Assembly: GCA_948146395.1 (NCBI GenBank)
Contig: OX411552.1
Coordinates: 55,354,399-55,418,398 of the forward strand
Length of the DNA: 64,000 nucleotides
Direction of reading: 5' to 3'
Source: Fragum whitleyi
Taxonomy: Eukaryota; Mollusca; Bivalvia; Cardiida; Cardiidae
In this document: piece by piece, positions 27,185-38,700 of the stretch
Layout of the letters: the number at the start of each line of letters is the position of its first letter
Position numbering within the stretch: position 1 is the first letter of the stretch
Position numbers and translations under genes: made by a program
The notes under the pieces: model-generated
The model's database searches: none
What the model was told of the DNA's origin: nothing
Seen by the model: only the letters and a program-made list of their open reading frames with translations

Positions 27185-30100
27185 AATAATAATGATTATG
27201 ATGATGATGATTATGGTGCTAATAATAGTTATAATGAAAATAAAAGTGATAATTATGATAATGATGATGAAAGTAATAATAATAATGATAATAATAACAT
27301 ATGGTGTCGATTCCAAAGGGATTTATTTTCATAGGAAATTAGGTTTAAATGTTTAGATCTATTGAATCGGTTGGGAAAAATCTTTCAAGAATTTTTGCTG
27401 ATGATTAACACAGCAGCCATGTGCCTATATCATCTTGCAATGAGGCCCGTACGGGCCTGATATCACCTGTCTGATAACATAAAAATGGTATGAGTCAGCA
27501 GTCTAATTTTGAGAAACATTTTTTATATCCATGATCTTAAACAGCACCACTTTCCCATGAATTTCTTTGATTTTTTAAATGCGTCATAAAATTTAAGCAC
27601 GGAAAAGCCATTGCATGATAAATAGAATACCACGTTAGTGCATTAATGCTAAATTTATCCGGCCTCGGCTGCGAGAAAATATCATGACTCGGCAGATCCT
27701 CGTCATGATAAATTCTCCCAACCTCGACAAGAAAACATTGATATTTTAAGACATTAACCTATTCGTTTCTAATTCAGGTTGAAAAAAAACATAACCATCT
27801 GTTACTCGATAATCAGACGAAAATGGGCTGTCTGACACGCGTGCTGTGAAATTTTACGTAAATGAAAGATTTTCAAGAGCTAGAATGGTCATTGTACGTT
27901 TCTATACGGTTGCTTACGAAATACATTATTTATTTGTTATCCTTTATTGGATCCAACACAGATGTGACCTCAAGTTATCAACATAGAAGAAAATTACATA
28001 ATAAGACCTGTAATAAAAACGTGCAGCGATTTTATTTCATTTTTTATGTGCGCAAAGGCCCACAGTATTCAAATTTCAAGTAAAGGGTGGGTGGAGATAT
28101 CTCCGAAATTCAAAACAAACCTTTGAAGCGTGGAAATATAAGTTTGTCGTTAAATGTTAATAAAAGCAAGTAGAGCTTTATGTAAGCAATATTCATAAAA
28201 AAATTTTCGACCTTGAAATTAAGTAAAGTACAGTAAAGAACTGGAACAGACATACTCCGTTATGAACCTCAGCTTTCAAGGTCTGTTAATTTAGTTTTTA
28301 ATGGCGTCTTCCAAAAATTGCCATTCTAATTAGACGAACTTTTTTATTCATACCGCAATGAAAACAAAAATTAAAAAGAAAGAGCATGTATCTATTTGAG
28401 GTACATGTAAATAAAAGCGGTATTCGTGGTGCAATTATTTTGATATTTCTCCATTTTGGACTATTTTTGGTCACTTGTTCTACCCATTCATATAAAGTTT
28501 GGTTAAATTCTTTCCATTTGTTTGAGAGGAGAAGATTTTGTTGTACTCTAAAAGTTGGGGTCATTTCTTTATGACAAGACAGACCGTTGCGCCATTTTTT
28601 CCCAAACAATCGGGATTAATCGAAGGAATCTGAGATATCACGTCCCAAGTTGATCAATTCTTTGTAAATAAAAGTTGGATTCTATTTGGTAATTTCAGAG
28701 GAGATGTCAAAAGTTAAAGCTAACGGATGAACGGACGCGCTAACGAACACGATGTCTGACATGACTGAAAACAACAACAACAAAAACAACAACATAAAGA
28801 CTGTTAAGGTGGCGCTTAATCCCATGCACGAAAATACGCAATGGAAATAAATATAAATTTTGAATGTAATGTTCTATGGAGTATGAATTTATAACGGTTT
28901 ATGTATTGTGTAAATTCATTACTAATGATTAACTATTGGATAAATAACTATCATATTTCAATTTCATATATGTATTTGTGAAAACACAACAAACGGCGAA
29001 ATTGATTACATTTATTTAGAGCTTAATTTATCTCGTGTTACTAGAATTTTGATCTTTCTTTTTCTCTAGATAGGGGCAATAAACACTCAATATCATTTCT
29101 AAAAAAATATATAAATTACATATAAATCAGTGTATTATTCGAAGTTTGTATATAGTCCACAAATCATCGATAACGTAGATTGGCATTATTTTCGATAGTG
29201 TGTGGGCGATGATGAATATAGGCTTCAATACTATTGTCAAAATTATTGTAAATGAGCCAATGCATGACATTTCCAACAATTTTAAATGTGCGACAAGAAA
29301 AGACTCTGGTCAGCCTGTGCAACTGCACAGTCTGTCAAGAGTCTTTACTTTGCGCTCTATAGATAGATTAGGTCCTAATGTATATTTCGACAGTAAGACA
29401 GTTTTCTTATTGCACTAAGTGACTGTCTAGGATTCTAGATATTTGAATTTCACGCACATGTCAAATTGTAAGAATTTTCACGCACAGGCTCAAATAATTT
29501 TGATCGTATATAAGCCGTTTAAAATATATATATACCGAACGCAAAAAGTTTAGTCGCACTTTACATAACGTCACAAAGAAGTCAACCAATATAACTAAAC
29601 GAAAGTTTCAATTTGAAATATATTTGCCATCTTATTGGCTTTCTTTTTGTCATAACTTTTTTTATTTGAACTCGCAGTCATACGTCTGAAGTAGCGTTAA
29701 CGTGGATTTTACGTACTTGGTCGATAGCTGGGTGCAACAAAATGACTTAATTTTCTTTTTTTGTCTTATTGGATTTCTCTTATTCCGAGTAAATATTAAA
29801 CACTTTAATTTATCGCATCCTTCGAAAAAGAACAAAGATTTGACATGACGTAAACTAAATGGATACCACATTGCCATAACGAATATAGTGTGCATATCTG
29901 GGAGATAATGAAATTGACTAAAGCTTCTGCGACTATTGTTTTTATTGTCATATGGTTCATTGCAAAACATATTTACATGGTATGACCCACTTTAAATTTT
30001 ACCGATTTTGTTAAACGACAATAAGAGGGTAGCCAGACGTCATGAAGTAACGTTAAAAATGACATGTTTTTATTATCCCAAATGATTGCAATCGGTAAAA

Positions 30101-32670
30101 ACATCACTGAGGATTTTTCATGTCTTATTTTTTATTAATGGAAACTTGTGTAAAAAACTTACCAGTAAACAAGTTGAATTAACGCCCCCGTGTCGTCAAT
30201 ATAACGTTAGTGATCGCTTAAATAAAAAAGCGCAATAACTCAATTTCTGGGGATGAAAAGAAACAAAAGAAACTTTTTTCCATCCTGATTAACAATACTC
30301 TGCAAAATTATCTATGATAAAACAATTGTTGCACTTTTGTTAGTTGGGTGTAAAGATGATGCTGTAGAGTCATCAGAAAGCCCCATACTCTTACTAACTT
30401 CTTCTTTTATTATGACAAGATACCCCAGAATGGTGTTGATTGCAAGAAACATTTTTTGTGATACTAACTGGGAGCAACGTCCCTTAATTAAACGGTGTGA
30501 CTTTTCCATTCTACCGTTCTGTTCAAAATCATGTCGTCACGGTTGACCAGTTTCGTCTAAGATAACAAAATTATTGGATTCTGGAAAGAAATTGGAAAGA
30601 ATTGCAAGTAATGGGATTATTTTTGTGAAAAATGAATCACATCTTGAAATATATCCCATCGAAGAGAAAACGACTAAACTTTTTGCGCTCAGTATAATTT
30701 AAATTATGCTCTTGTCTTCTGGGCCCGAGGTTATAAAACTTTTCTCATTCTCAATTCAAACTTTTCTCAAATTTCAATTTGAGATTAAAGCCGCATTTCT
30801 GTTTTAATACTCATTTTGATGTATTAACTTAAAAAACAATTTTAAAACGTTGTTATACATTAACAACTTATTAATATTTTCTTGTATTTTCATACATTTA
30901 TTTGAATTTAATATTTGAGAACATTCTCAGTTGTGCATGAGAAAAGTTTTATAACCTCGGGCCCAGATCTTAGATATTACATTAATTGGAGTGATACGGG
31001 ATAATTGCGAAAATACATTGTGGAAAAATTGAAAAGATCTAGATATATATGTGTTTTTTTTTCTTTCTCAAAACCTGTGTTGTTTGTGAGACAATAAGGT
31101 CTATTCTGCGCTCAGGATGATAAATCGTTAGTGATCGTTTTACAATGGTGGCCCAACTTTGCAATTTCGGGTAAGGGGAAATTCTTCAACGGCTTTCATG
31201 CATTTCACATCGACCTGAAGGCAGGACTTGGTCCCAAACCAAGATTATAAAAGCTTTTCAGTGCTAATCTGAGATTTTTTTTAAAATTTATAATTAAAAT
31301 AAATGTATGAACGAGGGTTGAAATTTGAGAAAATTCTCCGTGGAGCATGAAGGAATCTATATAATCTCGGGCCCTGAGATACTGTTAACAACATCGTGAA
31401 ATTGACAAGGTGAAAATTTTTGGAATGAAATTGAATGAGTTCGATGAGTGAGATTGGAGTGAAATTAAACGGAGGTAAATTAATAACGCAAATTTTGTTT
31501 AGGATGATACTTATTACTTCCCTTTAATATTATATGCATACAAGCCTAATAAATAGCTTTTTTTTTTCAAGAACCAATCATACGCTAACAATTTTAATAA
31601 TGTCTGTGAAATCTCATTCTTTTTTCTATTTATATAATTTGAATGTAGCTGTTGATTGTATATCTTTTAGTCATTTTGGAGCGTTTGTGAGCGACTAATT
31701 AAAATGAATGATTTGAGCGCTGAGTAAGTGAGTCAGAATGGTTTTGATTGAGATAAATGTCAAATTCCCGATGCTGTTAACTGTAAGACAGATTTAAGGT
31801 CTGGGACTAATATTGAATTTTCTCACCAATTCGTATCGTATTCTTCTTAATTCGTTTTTAACACAGCGAAAACCGTGAGGCTAGCTAGTATTTGATATAT
31901 GGTTAGAATTTGATATGAAAGACTAGCGGAGATAGGTACACGATTAATTAAAAACTCGTTTATTGTTCATGTATCCATTTCAGACTTTTGAATTATTTCA
32001 AAATTCGTCACGAATTTGATACGCGCCCCGTGTTACCTCTATTTAGATAGGTATCAAAAGGGTTGTTGCAAAAGTACTGTAGAATCATATTGGATAAGAA
32101 TGTGTGTAAATTATTCGTCACGAAAAGAAGACCATTTGGTACATGGGAAAAGTATTGATTCTGCTCTGTCTGCGAGGACAGCGCAGACTGAACAGGATCG
32201 AAACTTTTTTGTTTTTTGTAAGGATTTCTGATTATACCCCTCATCCGTAAGAAAATTTTTTCAAGAACTTGTTTCCGTTAAATGGTACTTCAATAACCCC
32301 ATTCTAGATCTGGTTCAAGAACTGGAATTCGATTCCAACAGATATACGATCTATTGACAATTTAAGATGTTTTAAACACAAGTTAATGAGCTTTCTATTG
32401 TCAGTTGATTTCTAATTAAGCATCTACACTCTTCCACTGTTATATTACATATAAAATGATTGTACAGCAATTGTTTTCAAATCTAATATTATATGTGTTT
32501 GTCTTACATGCTGCTTTTTTTTCCAGGAGTTAAATTGAAATTTATTTGCTTCGTACTTTATGCATATATAGTACATGTAATTGGTAGCCTATGTGCTTGT
32601 GTGGTGTGGTTTGAGTTTGAGTGAGTGTGTGTGCGTTTGAAAGAGTGTGAGTGAGTGAGTGAGTGAGAGA

Positions 32671-32766
<96 letters not shown>

Positions 32767-35700
32767 GAGAGAGAGAGAGATTACGAAGTTCGAATATTGT
32801 TTTGTTTTGTTTTTTCTAGAGGGCCATGTTGAAAATAAGATTGTATATGTATCTTAACATGCTACCTTCTATAAATAAAGTTATTATTATTATTATTATT
32901 GACTCCGTTCCAGAACTGGTTCGATAATTAGTTTTTGTCTTCTAGAACTAGTTCTAAAATAAGTTCGTGAACCAGTTCTTGAACTAATTACAGAAGTTCA
33001 AGGGCTAGTTCTAGAAGTTCAAGAGCTTTTCTGTAACTCCAAGAAGATATTGACCTGCGATTTAATGTTCTAGAACCAGTTCATGAACTTTTTAGCGGGG
33101 ATATATTTTTTACTTTGAAATGCGACCTCTGGCTAACATTTGCTAGACCACAAATGCTTTTCGAAAATTTTATTTTACTGCGTACCCATTGGGTTCCCTT
33201 TATGCGTTACGGGTCAAAATTTTGAAAATATTTTCAAAAATTTCTAAAAAGGATGAAACATCTCAAATGCTTGAAAAGTTGGAAAATATAGTATACGCAG
33301 TTTATTTAGTCTAATGAAATAAAAATATTTTTAAAAAATTATAAAATAGAAAGGAGGACAAACATCTTAAATACATTGTAGTTGAAACGTAGCCCAACCG
33401 ATTTCATATTGAATTTTGCATTTAAAAAACGGCTCTGATTGCTCTTTTTTTATAATTCCCCCGTGAACAAAATTTCTGATACGCAGATATTTGGTTAGTT
33501 GGTCGCTGGACTCTTCCTTACAGTGATTTCAAAGGGAATTTAATCATTACAAATCTTACAATTATATCCTCTGTCTCTAAAAAAGATTTTGTTTCGTTCA
33601 GCACTTGTTAATACGAACTTGATTAAAGAGGTATGTAATAAAACTACAACTAAAATATTTTCTGTAAATGCAAAAAGAACAAAACAAAAACAAAAGACAC
33701 CAAGAACTTCGTTTGTTTCTTTGTATATAAGAATATCAGATCTTAAGGGATCAAGAGATAGTCTTTGAATTCATGAATGTATGAAGCTTCTTAACAACTT
33801 TATCAAACTTATGTAATAGGAACGCGCTTCGAGTATCCATACATAGTTTGATAACTTAAAAAAAAAAACCAAACAAACAAACAAAAAAAAAAAAAAAAAA
33901 AAAAAATTAGACCCGATTGAACTAAAAATGATATATAAACTCTCATCTGCGAAACGTTTTGTTTAATTGAAATTGTTGGGAACTTTTTTTCTGAAATATA
34001 TATAAAAAAGATATGGAATAATTATATAAGAGGACATGACGCGATATTTCTTTGTTATATCATAAATGCGTAATGTCTCAAATTTCAAGTTTTTTTTTAA
34101 ACTTTTTTTCGTGTCAGACAAAAGCCCTGTTGATAAGGGCGGTGTCGTGTTACAAGTAACTATATCATACAATGTAGTTTATAGATAATTAGTATAGTTC
34201 CATAAGCTCGTAAGTACAGCTTGAATAAAGCTGTAGTTACGAGGTTTTAGAACTATAGAAATACACTGGCGAAAAACACGCATGTAATGTACAAAAATAG
34301 TACTTAATTCCTTATATTCTACCGTTCCGGGTGCATTTTCTAATCATTTATGGGCGTTTTAAAAGTAGATCTAAAAAAGGAATGATCGGGGGGTTAAAGT
34401 GCAGCATTGGCGATCTCGAAATGTGATTAAGAATAATTGTCTTAGAAACGAGTTCATCTTACGCCCGTTCATCACCCGTTCGGAGACCGGGCGTCCTGTG
34501 GCGGGCGGGTGACGCCCAATTAAATTTCTGGAGCATAACTCTGTCAACTCAATTAAGTCCTTTTGTCCGAAACTTGGAGATTATATTCCTCTCAATATTA
34601 CGGAATGTAGTGAACAAGAACCGTAACTCTAGATAACCTATTTTGAGTTATTTCCCATTGTCGTGTTTAAGCCAGCAGTGTGACGGACGACCATGTGATT
34701 TGTCTAATTTTATTAATCGTAGTGCGGGCCGCACAAAAAAAAAAAAAAAAAAAAAAAAAAACCAACAAAAAACGATTCCTTTTTCATTCCAGCCCGGACA
34801 CGAGTGTTTTTTGTCAATTATCTGTTTATATACATATGAGCTAATATTTTTTTTTCTCATTTTGATACTTGATCAGTTTAACCCATTTACAGTTTGTCCT
34901 GTCAAAAGTGTCAAAGTATTCAAGTTCAAGGGCAATTAAATCAAGTTATACAATATAAAAAAATACACCAATAGCGGTTTGGGAGACCAAAATGTTGTAA
35001 CTACAGAATAATCAAGCTATAGTTACGATGTCCTGGTCGCACATCAATGAAATCAATGAACGCATGACTTGCTGAGTTCGAAAACCAATTTTGTGAAATA
35101 ACCCATTTTCAATGGAGCGTCAAGTGAGAACACCATTTAAAATGAGTTTTGCTTCAAATGTTTGAATAACTTAAATGCAAGCTTTAGCTAGCTATAATGT
35201 ACTTTTGATATATAATGTGACCTTCACGCAAAAAGGTTCCATATTTTTTTTTCGTGTATACTGAGTGACTGAAAAACGGGTTTTATTTCTCATAGACAAC
35301 AATTTTTGAGTATACTGCTCTTTAGTAGGCTTCCACAAAAAGTAGTGCCGTAAGAAATACGTTACAATACTTTCTCTTTTTTTTTACATTACAGTCGATA
35401 TTGCTCGAGCGACCACGTCTATTAAGCGACCACTTTTATTAAGCGACCACAATACAAAGTCACTTCGCCGTCAGTGAAATCTTTAAAAAGGGGACATTCT
35501 TAACGAAAAATTGGTTATTATTGAATCTTATGTTGCTGAAACCGATTAGAATCGTCTCAATAAGACGATTCTAATGGTTCGAACATCATAAGATTCAGTA
35601 CGACTTGGCAGACAATATATAAATGGTATCAAAATGAACTGTCACATTTATCATAGTATTTCGTATTAAGCGATCATTCCCATAAACGACCGCTCTTTGG

Positions 35701-38700
35701 TGGTCCCTTAAGTGGTCGCTTTACACAAATTTTACTGTATTATATACCTTTTGATAAGTTCTGTCTTGTATGTTTATTGTATGTATGTTCTTGGTGACAA
35801 TCCTATAACTGGATTTTTTTAAACCAATAAAGGAATTATAATTAGAATTTGTATTTGCTTCTTGTTATAAAAATTCCAGATATGCGGAGATCATTTGTTT
35901 AACAAAAATAGAGCTGCTGTATCATCTGATTTGCTCCACAGGCCTGAGTATTCAAGTAATTTTAAGTATCACATGCTAAAACGTTTCAACAAAGGAAAAT
36001 TCAAAATCGACTGATAACATTTAAAAAAAGGACCCCCACTGTTACATTTTGTAAATACATATTTTTCATCCAATCACAATATTTTTTGCAGTCTGATAAT
36101 GGGTCACCAGCGGATCTTTCCCGTGAAATTTGGTTGGTATCGATCTATTAGAATCTGAGAAATGATTTTCAAAGTTGTCACTATATAACAAATAGACAAA
36201 TGACCTTCGCTCATAAAATACATATTTTTTCATCCAATCACAATATTTTTGGAAGACTGATAAAAGGTCACTCAAGGATCGTCTTGGTCAAATGTGTTTG
36301 ATATCCTTTGGTAAGATTCTGGAATAAGTCTCATATTACCATATTTTGAAATTACTCACGCCGATTAAAGCCTCGTTTTCCACTTGAAAAACTTGAAAAG
36401 ACGGCCATTCGTGGATCATTCCTGTGAAGTTTGGTTCAAATTCATCCAGTAGTTTCTGCTGAGAAGATTTTTAAAGAAAAAGTTTACGACCGGGCAAACG
36501 AACGGACACAGCGCCATGACAATAGTCCAAGTGGCCTTCGGCCGGTGGAGCTAACGAATTTTGCGTCACAGATTATCAATTTAAAAAATATTATGATACG
36601 GGTCATCTACCTGAGAGAGCTAATCCAATTATGCATAGCAAATTTCCCCCATATTTGCGGAGCAACATGTCCGCAAAAAAACGTTGTTGCTTAATTAAGG
36701 GAGACAGGCGGATCGAGAAAGAAAATAGAAAATAGGCCTTTCGTTAAAAAAATGAAACGAAACGATTTACAATTGAAGAAAGGTCGAAAACTGTCGTTAC
36801 ACCACTCGATCAATCGATAATCCAATCTTTAGGTCATCTTTATTTTAATTTTGAAGTATTTACGTGCCGCGACAACTATTTTGAATACCCCAAAACTCAA
36901 GATTACGCCTCCTCTTTTCAAACGAGTTCAATATACTAGCGTTCAAATTACAAAATAAACGAGGTCAAAAACATTCTTAACCTATCTCAAAAGACGACCA
37001 CATTTTGTATTCCAAATCAAATATAAGAAAAAAGGCTCCTTGTGGTTTATGCTACCATATCGAAATATTAATTATATCAGCATGAAACAGTTGTAACTGC
37101 CTATACGTATATAGGCAGTAACAACTATTTCGTGTTGACCCATCGATATGTGACAGGGGAAAAGGATCATCTAGTTTGCGGTAAATTGTCGACCCTTATT
37201 GTACATGTCGAACACATGCTCTTAACATAAATTCCTGAATTTCGATTCTACCTTCCTGTATAAGCATGTTTTAAATTCGACCCCGATTGACCACTACTGG
37301 ACCCCCCCCCCCCCCCCCTAAAAAAAGATGAAATAAAATAAATAGTTTACGTAAATGTCGGGCGGTCGAATCTTTTGCATAACAGACCAGGAGGGTCATT
37401 GAAAAAGTACTCCAGCAACCTAGCTGATAATTTCTATACCACTTCACCAATTATAATCAAACTGGAATTACTCCAAATAAAGCGCAATGAGTATGTGTTA
37501 TCTTATATGGCACACCCAGCGACGTTATAATAACGTTTTTTTTGGCGTCACACCATCATTTTCTTACGGTACCGTAAAATTACAAGAAACTTTATTATTA
37601 TAACATAGAACAAAAAAGTTCCCAAATATCACGTTGCATTGTAAATATTTCGGACGCTAGATTATCTCATCATATCCATTGAATCAACGCGTGATAACGT
37701 CTACGGCGACCTATTTGAGGCAAAAAATTGCGTCTTGCTCTGACACCTTTGATCACAAGAATATGGAATGAGCTACGTAATTACAATTGTATTGCTCAAG
37801 AACAAAAATATATGTAACCAAATTAAAAAGGTATCGGATAAGTTTTTAAGTTATTACCAGGTAGGTTGCAATGCTTTCTGAATGACCCTCACAGACAGAC
37901 AGACTGGTGTATTCACGGATTTTCGCCAATGCACAAAACTACAGATAGAAGGGTATTTTGGATTTCAAATAAAATTATTGTAACAATATTTGCACAAATC
38001 TTATGTTGTGGGTAGCCATTGGAATCGTCTCGATGAGACGATCCGAATGAATATTCACAATATAGGGTTTCAATCAGAAACTAGGATTTTAAACTGGCAA
38101 TAACCCTCTTTCAGTTAGTAACATCGTGAAACTTACTGTCATTCCGATCAAAACCATTCTTGATCGATCACTCAGCGCTCCAATAATTCATTCTAAACAC
38201 TAATTCAAACCATTCAAAAATACTAAAAAAATCATTAAAAATTGTGATGTAAATAACTACACTCAAAATTAAAATAGGTAGAAAAAAATCAACAATTTCA
38301 CTTACATTATTTAATTTTTGTAAGCCCGTGATGGGTTGGTGAAGATATAGAAAGCTATTCGCCGGACCTGCTTGCATATTTCATTGGACGGAAGCAAAAG
38401 ATATAGCTCTTTTTGTTAATCTTGAAAAAAAAAGCGACAATTGATTACCTCCCTTGAATTTCGCCCAAAACTTGCTCCACACACTCATTCAATTTTCATT
38501 CCTTAATCATTCTAAAATCATCCATCATGTCAATTTCAAAATGTTCCTTACTGTAAATGTACCTCTGAATTGCACTCGGGGGATAAAGTTACGATGTCAA
38601 ATTGAAATTGATATATAAACCTGCATCCCCCGTTCGTGTATATACGATGACAATAGTAAATTTAATGGATTTTGAACACTTTAAATGGCTACAGGGTCGA

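Larger units (their letters stand above)
36558..38114. other. Intron 1 stretch with simple repeats and fragments
   Basis: Holds palindrome M copy 3, a C-run (37302-37318), the small LINE tail at 37735 and the hairpin GGAATCGTCTCGATGAGACG at ~38020. No exon seen. Confidence 0.4.

Noticed and set aside
29662..30546. Transposase gene inside element L
   Set aside because: ORFs of 65-102 codons on both strands show no catalytic triad or helix-turn-helix that I can recognise; treated as non-autonomous.
32663..32857. (RE)n ORF
   Set aside because: Translation of the (GA)n microsatellite.
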